This document shows, one piece after another, positions 18,522 to 32,146 of a stretch of 64,000 bases of DNA; positions within the stretch are counted from its first letter, which is position 1; each line of letters starts with the position of its first letter. Origin of the DNA: Campylobacter majalis. Lineage in GTDB: Bacteria; Campylobacterota; Campylobacteria; Campylobacterales; Campylobacteraceae. A program made the position numbers and the translations under genes. The DNA is taken from contig NZ_CAJHOF010000006.1 of NCBI RefSeq assembly GCF_905120465.1, positions 1-64,000 of the forward strand. The letters are read 5' to 3'. Under the pieces are notes generated by a model, which was given only the letters and a program-made list of their open reading frames with translations, searched no databases and was not told where the DNA came from.

Positions 18522-19094
18522 TTAAGACAAAATTTTAACTATGCTTAAAGGCAAAATTTCATGCTCTATTTCGTGGATTTTTCTTTCCCATTTCTCAAAA
18601 CTCATATCATCCTCTCGCTCAAAAGCACGTTGCATAATCAATTTGCCACCATCAAGCTCATCACTCACCCAATGCACACTCACGCCACCTACTTTCATAT
18701 CACTCTCATAGCTTTGCTTAATAGCATCAGAACCTTTAAACAGTGGCAGGAGCGATGGATGTAGGTTAATTGCACGTATATGATCGGTAAAAACTGGAGT
18801 TAATATACGCATAAATCCAGCCAATACAACCAAATCAATATCGTATTTAGATATCTCTTTTACTAATTCATTATCGAATTCTTCTCTAGTGGAAAAATTT
18901 TTGTTTTGTATTATTGTGGTTTTAAGACCATATTTTTCAGCTCTTTGTATGCCAAAAGCATCTGGTTTATTGCATATGCAAAGCACCACTTCGATTTTTA
19001 TACCATTAAAAACTTTTTTATGAATTTTGCTTAAAATTGCTTCTAAATTACTTCCGCTTCCACTAAATAATACTGCTATTTTTTTGCTAGGCAT
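18522..19094 (-). CDS. purN: Phosphoribosylglycinamide formyltransferase PurN
   Basis: This 190-residue enzyme transfers formyl from 10-formyltetrahydrofolate to GAR in purine synthesis. Features are VLFSGSGSNLEAIL at residues 8-21, VLAGFMRIL, the catalytic INLHPSLLPLFKG, and SVHWVSDELDGG with the essential Asp. Its start overlaps the end of the nnrD gene by 19 bases. Confidence 0.94.
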   Translation of the reverse strand: MPSKKIAVLFSGSGSNLEAILSKIHKKVFNGIKIEVVLCICNKPDAFGIQRAEKYGLKTTIIQNKNFSTREEFDNELVKEISKYDIDLVVLAGFMRILTPVFTDHIRAINLHPSLLPLFKGSDAIKQSYESDMKVGGVSVHWVSDELDGGKLIMQRAFEREDDMSFEKWERKIHEIEHEILPLSIVKILS

Positions 19095-20464
19095 CTTATC
19101 CCTTTTATTATATCGTTTGCGTTTAAGCTAAAGTTTTTACTGAATTTTTGTATTGATAAAGCATGTGCCAAAACGCCACTTATAGCTGCTTTTTTAGGGC
19201 TGTAGCCTTGAGCCATTAATCCAGCTATTAATCCAGACAGACAATCCCCACTGCCACCTTTGGCCAAAGTTGGCGTCCCATATGGCATAAAATACGCTTT
19301 TTTATTAGACGCAATGATAGTATTTGCTCCCTTTAGCACTAAAACGCACTTAAACTTACGAGTAAATTTCAAGGCATAATAAAGCCTATTGTTTTGAAGT
19401 TCTGACACAACTATATCAGCTAAATTTGCTAATTTTAACAGTCTAACAAACTCTTTTGGATGCGGCGTTAAAACAATTTTTTTATTTATACTTAAAAGCT
19501 TAAGTGTATTTTCGCAATCGCACATACCAGCATCTAGCACAAGCGACTTGGTGCTTAAATTTTGCATATTTAACCCAGCAATATCATCGTCGCTCAAGCC
19601 CATGCCAACAGCTACAGCATTCATTTTATCGCTTATATTTTTAGCACTCATTAAATAGCTATTTAACGTATCGCATCGCCCCACTACACTAACTAATCCA
19701 GCACCTATGCTAAATGCTGCTTTGGCTGCGATTTTAGCCGCCCCTTGGTGTTTGCCACAAATTATGGCTGCATGACCAAAATCACCCTTATTGACACATT
19801 TTTTGTCTCTATAAGGTAGCTTTAAATCCTTGCGTTGAAGAAGTTTAAGTTTTGTTTTAATTTCATAATTTTGCCTACTTATGCCTAAATTTGCAACCTT
19901 TATCTTGCCAACATAATCCTTTGCAAAATCTGTATATAGGCATGTTTTTAAAGCACCCATTGTGATGGTAACATCAGCCTTAAAGCACTCACCTAAAATC
20001 TCTGCGCTAGCACTAAGCCCACTTGGCACATCACAAGCAATTTTATAAGCCTTTATGGAATTTAGTTTTTTAATCAACTTTATAGTATCGTCACTTAGTT
20101 TTCGATTTAGCCCAATGCCAAAAATCCCATCAACTACAATATCAGCTTTTTTAAGTTTGGTTATAAATTTAACGCCAGATTTTATTGCCCTATCACACTC
20201 TATTTTTGCCAATGGCTTTAATTGTTTTGTCGTTTGATAAATCATTATTTGATGTTTGTTTTGCAAAATTCTAGCCATCGCATAGACGTCAGCGGCATTA
20301 TTGCCACCACCACAAACACATAAAATTTTCGCTTTTTTAAAACGCTTATTTATATGATTTGCCATTTTAATAGCAGCATTTTGCATTAAAATTTCATCAT
20401 TTAAATTGTATTTTTTTATAGCACGTTTATCAAGCTTGGCATTATTTATATATAAATTTTTCAT
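19076..20464 (-). CDS. nnrD: Bifunctional NAD(P)H-hydrate epimerase/dehydratase
   Basis: This 462-residue enzyme repairs hydrated NAD(P)H. The N-terminal YjeF_N half (about 1-210) has CGGGNNAADVYAMARIL and VDGIFGIGLNR. The C-terminal ribokinase-like dehydratase half (about 220-460) has LTPHPKEFVRLL and the ATP-site GGSGDCLSGLIAGLMAQG. Both activities should be present. It overlaps comM by 4 bases. Confidence 0.92.
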   Translation of the reverse strand: MKNLYINNAKLDKRAIKKYNLNDEILMQNAAIKMANHINKRFKKAKILCVCGGGNNAADVYAMARILQNKHQIMIYQTTKQLKPLAKIECDRAIKSGVKFITKLKKADIVVDGIFGIGLNRKLSDDTIKLIKKLNSIKAYKIACDVPSGLSASAEILGECFKADVTITMGALKTCLYTDFAKDYVGKIKVANLGISRQNYEIKTKLKLLQRKDLKLPYRDKKCVNKGDFGHAAIICGKHQGAAKIAAKAAFSIGAGLVSVVGRCDTLNSYLMSAKNISDKMNAVAVGMGLSDDDIAGLNMQNLSTKSLVLDAGMCDCENTLKLLSINKKIVLTPHPKEFVRLLKLANLADIVVSELQNNRLYYALKFTRKFKCVLVLKGANTIIASNKKAYFMPYGTPTLAKGGSGDCLSGLIAGLMAQGYSPKKAAISGVLAHALSIQKFSKNFSLNANDIIKGIRCLAKK

Positions 20465-21978
20465 TCCGCCCCTCTTGTTCTGTAGCTTAAAGCTTCCATT
20501 AAATGAGCCTTGCTAATTAACTCACACTCGTCCAAATCAGCTATGCTTCTTGCTACTTTTAGCACTTTTTTTATACCACGTTGCGATAGATTATAGCGTG
20601 ATATTGCACTATTTAGCGTCTGATTTGCTTCATCTTGCAACACACAATACTTACTCACATCATCATCGTTAAGTTTGCCGTTTAGCTCTTTTTGTCCTCT
20701 TGCCTTTTGATACTTAAATGCCTTTAATACCATCTGACTCATCTGTGTTGAACTCATATCAGCCTTGTCGTCTGGGCTTATTTCAGACATTTGCACATAT
20801 AAATCAATTCTATCCAAAATTGGCTCAGATAGTCGTGATTTGTAATTTTTTATCTCATTATCACTACATCTGCAATTTAAACTCGTGCTTAACAAATTTC
20901 CACAAGGACAAGGATTAAGTGCAGCAATAAAACAAAATTTTGTCTCGTAAGTTATTTTTGAATTTACTCTAGATATATGAATGCAGTGATCTTCTAGTGG
21001 CTCACGAAGACTTTGAATAATGGGTTTAGAAAAATGCACAAACTCATCAAAAAATAGCACTCCACTATTTGCCAGGGCTATCTCGCCAATCTTTGCTCCG
21101 CTAGTTCCTCCACCAAAAAGTGCTGAGCGAGTAGATGTATGATGCGGACTTCTAAAAGCCCTAATACTACTAAAATCGCTTTCTTGCATATTTAGTGAGC
21201 GATATGCTGCTGCACTCAAAACCTCATCTAAACTTTGTGGTGGCAAGATATATACTAAACGCTTAGCACACATGCTTTTGCCACATCCAGGGCTTCCTTC
21301 AAATATTATATTATGCATTCCAACAGCGGCGATTAGACACGCACGCTTGGCTCTGGTTTGTCCAATTACATCTTTAAAATCAAGCTTAAAATCAGAATTT
21401 GGCAGATACTTTTGTCCGTAAATTTCAATTACATTTTTTAAAATAGGATGAGCATTTTTAAGCATACAATTATGTCTAAAATCATCATCTTCAAAAAATC
21501 TGATAGCTTCATTAAGCGTAGAAACAGCATAAATTTCAAGATTTTGTATTTCACTTGCTTTTTGTGCTATTTCGCTTGGGACTAACACTTTTGAATTTGG
21601 TGCTTGTATACTTAAAAATAATAATAATGAAAATAAACTTGCCGTATTTTTAACACTTCCATCAAGCCCTAGTTCGCCAAAAACAAAAATTTTATCTAGT
21701 TTGCGTGATTTTTGTAAAGCGATTAAAAGTGCTATGCTTAAATCAAAATGTGAGCCGTTTTTTGGTAGATCTGATGGACTTAAATTAATAGTAATTTTTT
21801 GAGCAGGAAATGTAAAATTTAAAAAATTTAAAGCCGCCTTAACTCTCTCTGTGCTCTCTTTTATACTTGTTCCTGCTAAACCAACTATATTAAATCCAGG
21901 AAGCCCACGCGAGAAAACCGACTCCACTTCAACGATATTAAGTCCGTCATGATACGTAGCACAACTTAAAGTTTTCAT
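20461..21978 (-). CDS. comM: ComM/YifB family AAA+ ATPase
   Basis: This 505-residue Mg-chelatase-like AAA+ protein belongs to the ComM group, which helps branch migration of incoming DNA in natural transformation. The N-terminal ChlI domain holds GLPGFNIVGLAG and NLSPSDLPKNGSHFDL. Walker A is EGSPGCGKSMCAKR near residue 230, and the Walker B region is GVLFFDEFVHF. The C-terminal helical domain follows. Confidence 0.9.
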   Translation of the reverse strand: MKTLSCATYHDGLNIVEVESVFSRGLPGFNIVGLAGTSIKESTERVKAALNFLNFTFPAQKITINLSPSDLPKNGSHFDLSIALLIALQKSRKLDKIFVFGELGLDGSVKNTASLFSLLLFLSIQAPNSKVLVPSEIAQKASEIQNLEIYAVSTLNEAIRFFEDDDFRHNCMLKNAHPILKNVIEIYGQKYLPNSDFKLDFKDVIGQTRAKRACLIAAVGMHNIIFEGSPGCGKSMCAKRLVYILPPQSLDEVLSAAAYRSLNMQESDFSSIRAFRSPHHTSTRSALFGGGTSGAKIGEIALANSGVLFFDEFVHFSKPIIQSLREPLEDHCIHISRVNSKITYETKFCFIAALNPCPCGNLLSTSLNCRCSDNEIKNYKSRLSEPILDRIDLYVQMSEISPDDKADMSSTQMSQMVLKAFKYQKARGQKELNGKLNDDDVSKYCVLQDEANQTLNSAISRYNLSQRGIKKVLKVARSIADLDECELISKAHLMEALSYRTRGAE

Positions 21979-21980
21979 TC

Positions 21981-22526
21981 TTACGTTTTACTATTTTTGC
22001 GATTATGTGGTTTTGATTGCTTTTTGCCTTGCTTAAACTCTTTTTGAAATCTCTTTTTTTGATTAAAACCAATTTTCTCTATAAAAAGCTTACCGTTTAA
22101 ATGGTCATTTTCATGCTGTAAAGCTATAGCCAAAAGCCCATTGGCTTGCATTTGGCATACATTGCCGTATCTGTCTTGATAGCTTATTTTCACATCTTTT
22201 GCACGTTTTACATCTTCGTAAAAATCAGGCACAGACAAACAGCCCTCTTGATACACGCACTCGCCGTTTAACTCTAAAAATTTTGGATTTATAATCTCAA
22301 TTAGTTCATCTTTATCTTGTAATTGTTTTTCTTCATTAAATAAATTAATTATCAAAATTCTCTTTGCTATCCCTACTTGAATAGCGGCAAGTCCGATGCC
22401 ATTTTTTGCTATCATGGTATCATACATATCATCTAATAATTTATGCAGTTTGTCATCAAATTCAGTTACTTCAGTTGAAATTTCGTATAGTTTTTTATTA
22501 GGGTAAGTTAAAATATCAAGTATCAA
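21981..22526 (-). CDS. def: Peptide deformylase
   Basis: This 181-residue metalloenzyme removes the N-formyl group from new proteins. All three motifs are present: GIGLAAIQVG, QEGCLSVPDF with the metal Cys, and LQHENDHLNG with the HExxH. It has a basic Lys/Gln-rich tail (about residues 160-181). It is 2 bases upstream of comM. Confidence 0.95.
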   Translation of the reverse strand: MILDILTYPNKKLYEISTEVTEFDDKLHKLLDDMYDTMIAKNGIGLAAIQVGIAKRILIINLFNEEKQLQDKDELIEIINPKFLELNGECVYQEGCLSVPDFYEDVKRAKDVKISYQDRYGNVCQMQANGLLAIALQHENDHLNGKLFIEKIGFNQKKRFQKEFKQGKKQSKPHNRKNSKT

Positions 22527-22529
22527 ATA

Positions 22530-23534
22530 TCACTCCAAAAATATAGGTTCGTCAAAATCCCCACTACCTAGTGCATCCAAAGCACCAGCTAAAACTTCCT
22601 CCATGCTTATTGCATTTTTATTTAACTGTGCAACAACCATACATAATTTAACGCTAGTTTGTCTTCCATTTATCTGATGTGTTGTGGCTTCAAACAATTT
22701 TAACATCCTATTACAAGCCTGTTTTGCACCGTCCATATCTGTATGTTTCATCACAACAACAAAATGCCCATCGCCATAATGTGCCACAACATCACTTCGT
22801 CTTGAAATTTTTAATAAAAACTGTGCTATGGCTTTAAATAACTCTGTTCTTTCCTTTAAATTTTCTATACCAAAAAGAACTTTTTCACTAACTTTCGTAA
22901 TCAAAAAAGATGAACTATATCCGTAACGCTTGGCTGTTTCTAGTTCTGAATTCATGGTATTAATTAAAAATTTCTTATTATACACTTCATATGTAGCATC
23001 ATATACAGTTAGCTCTTCAATGCTTTTAAACATCTTGCCTATCTCTTCGTAGTTAGTGCGTATAACTTCAACATGCTTGTCCATCAAGCCAACTAATTTA
23101 ACCAAGTCAGTATTAAACGACGCTAGAACATTTTGCACCGCCAACAAATCACTATTTGAGCTAAGCGTATTTATGTGTTTTTTGGTAACACCTTTCATAA
23201 GTCCTAAATTTTTATATATCAAAGCGACGGCTTGCAACATACTTTTAATCTGCATAAACCCTTGTTTTATCTCTTTTTCGATAAAAATTGAGCTTTCTGA
23301 CATCTTTGGACTAGATTTTTCGTAAAACGACAACGCACCTCCGAGCTTTTCTTTAAATTCATCCGTTCGCTCACCTAAAAGCTTCTCAAAATATATGGAG
23401 TAATTGCTAGGAATTGATGGGATATTATCTTGAGTAAGCTCTTTTAAAACACTCTCTGAAAATTGATATATATCAGCTTCTTCTTTTATTTTTTTACTTT
23501 GCTGATATTTTGGTGCGTTGTCTATTTTTAGCAC
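22530..23534 (-). CDS. Degenerate GGDEF-domain protein
   Basis: This 334-residue protein has a helical N-terminal region (about 1-170) and a C-terminal GGDEF-like fold (about 175-330) starting at LTVYDATYEVYNKKF. The signature that should read GGDEF is GDGHF at residues 254-258, so the catalytic acidic positions are lost and cyclase activity is unlikely. It may act as a c-di-GMP receptor or a structural regulator. The start codon is GTG with AGAGG upstream. It lies between clpP and def. Confidence 0.78.
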   Translation of the reverse strand: MLKIDNAPKYQQSKKIKEEADIYQFSESVLKELTQDNIPSIPSNYSIYFEKLLGERTDEFKEKLGGALSFYEKSSPKMSESSIFIEKEIKQGFMQIKSMLQAVALIYKNLGLMKGVTKKHINTLSSNSDLLAVQNVLASFNTDLVKLVGLMDKHVEVIRTNYEEIGKMFKSIEELTVYDATYEVYNKKFLINTMNSELETAKRYGYSSSFLITKVSEKVLFGIENLKERTELFKAIAQFLLKISRRSDVVAHYGDGHFVVVMKHTDMDGAKQACNRMLKLFEATTHQINGRQTSVKLCMVVAQLNKNAISMEEVLAGALDALGSGDFDEPIFLE

Positions 23535-23545
23535 GTTTTTGCCTC

Positions 23546-24136
23546 TTATTTAAAGCTTTTTTCTAAAACGTTGTCTATCAATCCATAATCTTTTGCTTCA
23601 ACAGAGCTCATGAAATAATCACGCTCTGTGTCACGAACTATTTTTGATAGTTTTTGTCCTGTGTTTTTGGCTAAAGTCTGATTTAAAATATCTTTTAAGC
23701 GTAAAATTTCCTTAGCTTGTATCTCTATGTCGGTCGCTTGTCCCCTAGCTCCACCGAGCGGTTGATGTATCATAATGCGCGAATTTGTCAAAGCATATCG
23801 CTTACCCTTTGCTCCAGAACTAAGCAAAAATGCCCCCATTGATGCTGCTTGACCTATGCATATAGTGCAAACATCCGGCTTTATATAATTCATTGTATCA
23901 TATATGCTAAATCCAGATGTAACCACTCCGCCCGGACTATTTATGTATAGATATATATCCTTTTCTGGATCTTCTGCTTCTAAAAATAAAAGCTGAGCAA
24001 CGATAGAAGATGCCATGGCGTCTTCTATGCCACCACTTAGCATTATAATTCTATCTTTTAATAAACGAGAGTAGATATCATAGCTTCTCTCGCCTTTGCT
24101 TGTACGCTCTACTACAACTGGTACGTAATAGCTCAT
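23546..24136 (-). CDS. clpP: ATP-dependent Clp protease proteolytic subunit
   Basis: This 196-residue serine protease shows the catalytic Ser in [11 protein letters not shown] (about residue 96) and His in [13 protein letters not shown] (about 121). YINSPGGVV is the oxyanion region. It overlaps tig by 1 base, the common tig-clpP pairing. Confidence 0.96.
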   Translation of the reverse strand: MSYYVPVVVERTSKGERSYDIYSRLLKDRIIMLSGGIEDAMASSIVAQLLFLEAEDPEKDIYLYINSPGGVVTSGFSIYDTMNYIKPDVCTICIGQAASMGAFLLSSGAKGKRYALTNSRIMIHQPLGGARGQATDIEIQAKEILRLKDILNQTLAKNTGQKLSKIVRDTERDYFMSSVEAKDYGLIDNVLEKSFK

Positions 24137-25473
24137 TATTCTGCCTTATCGCTTTCTGCTTTATCTTTTTTTGTTTTTTTATTGTCACTTGCAAACATTT
24201 CGTTAAACAGTTTTTCTTCTATCATCGACATTTTTATAGCAGGCAGCATTCCTTGTCTTTGGTAAAGCTCTAAGTGTGCTTTTGGATCTTGTCCCATTCT
24301 ATAAGCTTCAAAATATACAGCCTGAACTACTTCTTGATCTGCCACGCTAACGCCTCTTACACGTGCTAACTCATCGATGATAAATGTAAGTCTAACACTA
24401 TTTGTTGCATCTTTTCTATACTCTTCACGCTTGGCTCTTACAGCATCTTGATCTTCGCGTAATTTTTTAATTTCATCTTCGCTAAATGTATTCCATGCAC
24501 CTTGAAACTGCATATCCATCTCTTGCTCTACTATGTTTTTTGGAACATCAAAGCCAAATTTCTCAACCGCAGCTTCAGCAAATTTTGGCTTTAGCTCTTC
24601 AGCAATTAGTTTAAATAGTTTTTCGTTTTTAAGCTGCTCTTTTATACGCTCTTCTAGTAGCTCTTCGGTTGGATTTTCTTCATTTGGTATGATTGATTTT
24701 AACATATCAGCGTCTAGTTTTTCTGGAATTTTTCTTGCTTGAATTTCATGTAGTTTTACTTTAAACACAGCCGGTTTTCCTGCTAAATTTTCAGCTCCGT
24801 AATTTTGCGGAAAAGTTACATTTATATCTTTTTCTTCGCCAATATTTAACCCTATCATACCATCTTCAAAACCTGGTATAAACTGACCTGAGCCAATTTC
24901 TAATAGGTAGTTTTCAGCCTTGCCACCATCAAATGCTACGCCATCTACAAAGCCTTCAAAATCAAATTTTGCAAAATCACCACTTGCCAATGCTCTGTTT
25001 TGCTCTATCTTTTCAAGTGGGGCTACCATTTTTAAAATTTCTTGTTTTTTCTCATCAATATCTTTTTTCATAACTCTTGGAGTTGAATACTCAGGGATTA
25101 TACTTTCATATCCACTTATATCAACTTTTGGTTTAAATGACAGTGTAAATACAGCATCTATGCCATCATCATTTCTATCAAATTTATCAAAAAACGGTTC
25201 GCCTATTAAATCCTTTTGCTCTTTGTTTGATGACTTTAATGCTTCCTCTACGCTATTTCTTAATGCCTCTTGTTCGGCATCTGCTGTTAGCTCTTTTTCA
25301 TATCTTTTTAAAACAACTGCAACTGGCACATGACCTTGACGAAAGCCATCTACTTTCATAGTTTTTGCTGCTTTTTTTGCTAGCTTGTCCAAACTAGCTT
25401 TAATTTGTTGATTATCTATCTTTGCGATTACTTCAATATTTACGCTATCGATAGCATTTGTAGTGATTGCCAT
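24136..25473 (-). CDS. tig: Trigger factor
   Basis: This 445-residue ribosome-associated chaperone has three domains: the ribosome-binding N-terminal domain with [16 protein letters not shown] (about 42-57), an FKBP-type prolyl isomerase domain (about 155-240) with [12 protein letters not shown], and a helical C-terminal domain. The C-terminal end is lysine-rich. It starts a run with clpP, the GGDEF protein and def. Confidence 0.95.
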   Translation of the reverse strand: MAITTNAIDSVNIEVIAKIDNQQIKASLDKLAKKAAKTMKVDGFRQGHVPVAVVLKRYEKELTADAEQEALRNSVEEALKSSNKEQKDLIGEPFFDKFDRNDDGIDAVFTLSFKPKVDISGYESIIPEYSTPRVMKKDIDEKKQEILKMVAPLEKIEQNRALASGDFAKFDFEGFVDGVAFDGGKAENYLLEIGSGQFIPGFEDGMIGLNIGEEKDINVTFPQNYGAENLAGKPAVFKVKLHEIQARKIPEKLDADMLKSIIPNEENPTEELLEERIKEQLKNEKLFKLIAEELKPKFAEAAVEKFGFDVPKNIVEQEMDMQFQGAWNTFSEDEIKKLREDQDAVRAKREEYRKDATNSVRLTFIIDELARVRGVSVADQEVVQAVYFEAYRMGQDPKAHLELYQRQGMLPAIKMSMIEEKLFNEMFASDNKKTKKDKAESDKAE

Positions 25474-25556
25474 TTCTTTCCTTTTTTAAACAAAAATTTG
25501 GTGCTTAATATAGCAAAATTTTCCTTATTAAATGTATAAATTAATAAATTTTGCAT

Positions 25557-25579
25557 TCAAGGAGAGAATTTCTCCTTGA
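25557..25579 (-). terminator. Hairpin terminator after recJ
   Basis: Perfect 9-bp stem tcaaggaga/tctccttga around a 5-base loop, directly after the recJ stop and before tig. A downstream AT-rich stretch fits intrinsic termination of the pyrG-recJ transcript. Confidence 0.65.
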
Positions 25580-25580
25580 T

Positions 25581-28821
<3,241 letters not shown>

Positions 28822-28876
28822 TTATATCTTTTTTATGATTAAAATTTTCTATGTTATGTATCTGTTTATATTTGAT

Positions 28877-29431
28877 TTAGGCTACATCAAAAAGGTGGGT
28901 TATTAAAATTTTAACACCTATAATCATAAGTATTATACCGCCTAAAATCATAGCTTTTTTCTCTAAAATTTCACCAGCATATTTGCCGATATAACACCCT
29001 AAAACACAAAGAATAAAACAAACTACACCTATAATCACACAAGCGTTTAATATAGAAATTTCAGCAAAGCTAAACGTTACACCAACGGCAAGTGCGTCTA
29101 TACTGGTAGCAAATGCACCTATTATTAGAGTTTTATTATCAAGTCTTACTAAGCACTCATCATCTTTTATCTCATCACTTTGTCTTATCATTTTTATGCC
29201 TAAAAATACGAGTATTACAAAGGCTATAAAATGATCTATATCACTGATAAAATCAACAAAACTAATCCCCAAAATATAGCCTAAAAATGGCATAATTGCC
29301 TGAAAAAAACTAAACATAAATGCCATTTTCATGACTTCAAATGTTTTTAAATCCTTACAATTTGCCCCATTTGCAAGACTTAATGCCACGCTATCCATAG
29401 CCAAAGCAAATGCTAAAAAATATATATCCAA
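28877..29431 (-). CDS. mntP: Manganese efflux pump MntP
   Basis: This 184-residue membrane protein has six hydrophobic segments and two MntP repeats: FALAMDSVALSLANGA at residues 7-22 and FATSIDALAVGVTFSF at about 110-125, each with the conserved Asp. The start is TTG with GGAG 8 bases upstream. No metal-responsive riboswitch is apparent upstream. Confidence 0.9.
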   Translation of the reverse strand: MDIYFLAFALAMDSVALSLANGANCKDLKTFEVMKMAFMFSFFQAIMPFLGYILGISFVDFISDIDHFIAFVILVFLGIKMIRQSDEIKDDECLVRLDNKTLIIGAFATSIDALAVGVTFSFAEISILNACVIIGVVCFILCVLGCYIGKYAGEILEKKAMILGGIILMIIGVKILITHLFDVA

Positions 29432-29532
29432 AACAAGCTCCTTTAAAATCGAAATTGTATCAAAATTTTAAATATTAATTAGACATTTGCAAATTTTAGA
29501 TAAATTTGAAAACTCAAAACAAAGGACAAAAT

Positions 29533-30264
29533 ATGAAAAAATTACTACTATTTTTAAGTGTTATCGTAGCACTAAATTTACACGCTTTTGACTTAAACAA
29601 GGTCATAAACAAAGCACAAGAGATAAGTTCAAGCTCAAACTCAGGAGATTATAAAAGCCTGTTAAACAAAGCATTACAAAGTGCGGTTGATGATTTAAGC
29701 AAAAATGGCTATTTAAACAACGCTGTTGCCGAAATCGAACTACCAGCCACACTAAAAACAGCAGCAAATTTAGCAAGTAAAGTGGGTGGTGAAAAATACG
29801 CAACCGAGCTAACTAAATCAATAAATGAAGCCGCTACAAAAGCTGTTGGCGGAGCAAGTAAGGTATTTGCACAAACCATATCAAACATGAGCGAAGATGA
29901 TATAAAAAGCCTATTTTCAAGCTCTGATAATGCCCTAACAAACTACCTACAAACCCATGCAAATGATGAATTATCTGCCGTTTTTAAGCCAATCATTGAA
30001 GAGATGATGAGCAAAAATAGCTTTGCAACAGCATACAACACTCTAAACTCATATGTTAAAGACAATGCCTTAACAAAAAGCCAAGTAGCTACAAATTTAA
30101 AAGACATAGCTTCAAATTTAGGACTATCTGATGGAGCAAATGATGGTGATTTAAACGATTATATAACTAGAAAAAGTTTAGATGGGCTGTTTAATCTAAT
30201 GAGCGAAAAAGAGAGTAACTTAAGAAATACTTCAGTAAAAAGTATAATTAATAAATTTAAATAA
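29533..30264 (+). CDS. DUF4197-family secreted protein
   Basis: This 243-residue protein has a signal peptide (MKKLLLFLSVIVALNLHA) and matches the DUF4197 family, found across proteobacteria, with no known function. It is helical and polar, and contains ALQSAVDDLSKNGYLNN and a C-terminal YITRKSLDGLF. I use the ATG at 29533, with AAAGGA upstream; the frame also opens at 29506 without a ribosome site. The stop is 16 bases before a strong terminator. Confidence 0.8.
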   Translation: MKKLLLFLSVIVALNLHAFDLNKVINKAQEISSSSNSGDYKSLLNKALQSAVDDLSKNGYLNNAVAEIELPATLKTAANLASKVGGEKYATELTKSINEAATKAVGGASKVFAQTISNMSEDDIKSLFSSSDNALTNYLQTHANDELSAVFKPIIEEMMSKNSFATAYNTLNSYVKDNALTKSQVATNLKDIASNLGLSDGANDGDLNDYITRKSLDGLFNLMSEKESNLRNTSVKSIINKFK

Positions 30265-30279
30265 TTAAACAAAATTAAA

Positions 30280-30306
30280 CTTGGCTTTATCAAAAATAAA
30301 GCCAAG
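30280..30306. terminator. Bidirectional terminator
   Basis: Perfect 11-bp stem cttggctttat/ataaagccaag with a 5-base loop lies between two converging genes, the DUF4197 protein (+) and the alcohol dehydrogenase (-). Flanking A/T-rich runs on both sides allow it to end both transcripts. Confidence 0.8.
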
Positions 30307-30316
30307 CACTTTAAAT

Positions 30317-31462
30317 CTATCTAGCGTAAGAGAAAATTTCAGCTATTGCGTCATTTGTATATATGTCGCTCATGCCCCAATCTTTTGAGTGGTGATTTGC
30401 AACTTCAATTATTTCAGTTAAAATTTTATCATCTATGTTTAATTGCTTTAAAGTAGTAGGGGTATTTACCTTATCAAACCATGCTTTTAATGCCTCTATA
30501 CCCTCATCCGCGGTTTTTAATCCAAAAATTTCACGTGCAAATCTCTCAAACGCAGTCTTATTTTTATCTTTATACCACTTCATCCATGCTGGAATAACCA
30601 CACTAAGTCCAGCACCATGAGGGCAATCAGTCACGGCAGACATAGCATGCTCTATCATATGATTTGGATACGAGTATCCTTCTACGCCAAGATACGTAAA
30701 GCCATTAAGTGCCATAGTTGCAGCCCATGCAAACTCAGCTCTTGCGTCATAGTCATCAGGATTTGCTAGTAAAATTTCTGTCGTTTTTATAACCATTTTT
30801 ATATTAGCTTCAATCTGCATTCTAATTAACTCTGGATGATAACTCGCCGTAAAATAACCCTCAATCGAGTGAGCTATAATATCACTCGCACTATAAACTA
30901 GATATTCAGGCGTTACTGTAGCTTGAAGCTCCGGATTTATCACAGATACTTTTGGAAACAAGCACTGTGCTTGAATGGCATATTTTTGCTTGGTTTGCTC
31001 ATTTGTCACAACTCCGCCAGTATTCATCTCAGAACCAGTTGCCGCAAGTGTTATAATGTCAAAAATTTTAAGTGCTTTATTAGGCTCTTTACCTGTAAAA
31101 AAGTCCCAAACATCGCCGTCATAACATGCACCAGCCGCTATGGCTTTGGCACTATCTAACACAGAGCCACCGCCAACAGCCAAAATGCTATCCGCACCAA
31201 AATCTTTTGCAATTTTTATAACCTCATTTACTTTGCTTAAAACAGGATTTGACTTTACTCCGCCAACCTCTACAAACTCAATACCATGTGCCTTTAAATC
31301 ATCAGTAGCTACACCCAGCAAACCACTGTGTCTAACACGCTCTGAGCCATATAAAACAACTGCTTTTTTGGCTTCAAACTCGCTCATATATTTGCCTATT
31401 TCTTTTTCTTTACCTCTGCCAAACTCAATCCTAACCGGATTTACAAAACTAAAATTTCTCAT
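30317..31462 (-). CDS. Iron-containing alcohol dehydrogenase
   Basis: This 381-residue group III NAD(P)-dependent alcohol dehydrogenase resembles the YqhD/butanol dehydrogenase branch. It has SILAVGGGSVLDSAKAIA near residue 95, TLAATGSEMNTGGVVT near 140, and metal-binding histidines in HAMSAVTDCPHGAGLSVV near 265-280. AAGGAG precedes the ATG. The physiological aldehyde or alcohol is not clear. Confidence 0.88.
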   Translation of the reverse strand: MRNFSFVNPVRIEFGRGKEKEIGKYMSEFEAKKAVVLYGSERVRHSGLLGVATDDLKAHGIEFVEVGGVKSNPVLSKVNEVIKIAKDFGADSILAVGGGSVLDSAKAIAAGACYDGDVWDFFTGKEPNKALKIFDIITLAATGSEMNTGGVVTNEQTKQKYAIQAQCLFPKVSVINPELQATVTPEYLVYSASDIIAHSIEGYFTASYHPELIRMQIEANIKMVIKTTEILLANPDDYDARAEFAWAATMALNGFTYLGVEGYSYPNHMIEHAMSAVTDCPHGAGLSVVIPAWMKWYKDKNKTAFERFAREIFGLKTADEGIEALKAWFDKVNTPTTLKQLNIDDKILTEIIEVANHHSKDWGMSDIYTNDAIAEIFSYAR

Positions 31463-31631
31463 CTTTTCTCCTTAAATAAAGTTGTAATTATACAGTTAAA
31501 ATTTTAACTTAAATTTTATAATTTTAAAACAAAAAATATTTAAAACACAAGCAATCGCCATAAATTAAATCAAGTTAAGTATTGATTAAGCAAAATATTA
31601 TACTATAGCGATTTCAAAATAAAGGACAAAT

Positions 31632-32005
31632 ATGAAAAATTTTACAATATCAATACTATTTTTTAGTGCATTTTTAACACAAATTTTTGCTTTTAATACC
31701 AAACAAACTCAAACAACAATGCAAAATGCTGATATCATAAACAACCAAAATATCACAGTAATCATACAAAACCAAACACAAAAAGCACCATGCAAAAAAG
31801 CACTCAAAAAACAAATAAAAAACAACATATGTTTGATCCACGAAATTTAGATGAGTATCAATCAACCTATGACTACAACAAAATGTTGCAAAGCCAATCT
31901 CTTGAGTGTGAAGAATACACGCATGATACTCGCACAAGAAGCCAAAAGAATCAAGATCGTATTGATGATTTGTTTTACGATGTATTTAGAGATTTTTTAA
32001 AATAA
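31632..32005 (+). pseudogene. Small secreted-protein gene split by a frameshift
   Basis: An ATG with AAAGGA upstream begins a signal peptide (MKNFTISILFFSAFLTQIFA) followed by a Gln/Asn/Thr-rich segment; this frame ends at 31850 as nonsense (KNNICLIHEI). A second frame, open from 31790, gives a plausible acidic, charged C-terminal half (MFDPRNLDEYQSTYDYNK onward) to 32005. One inserted base in either A6 run (31795-31800 or 31807-31812) fuses them into about 124 residues. It is either a broken gene, an A-tract switch or a sequence error. Family not recognised. Confidence 0.55.
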
Positions 32006-32146
32006 AATTATTTGGCGTAATTTTAACCCAAATCAAACAAAATAGGCTTTCTTAAAGAGTGCTAAAGCGATTTTATTGATGCTATTTTCAGCAACAAACA
32101 AAGCGAAGTTCTTCATAGGGATAGCGACTTAAGCTATCATCTTGTA

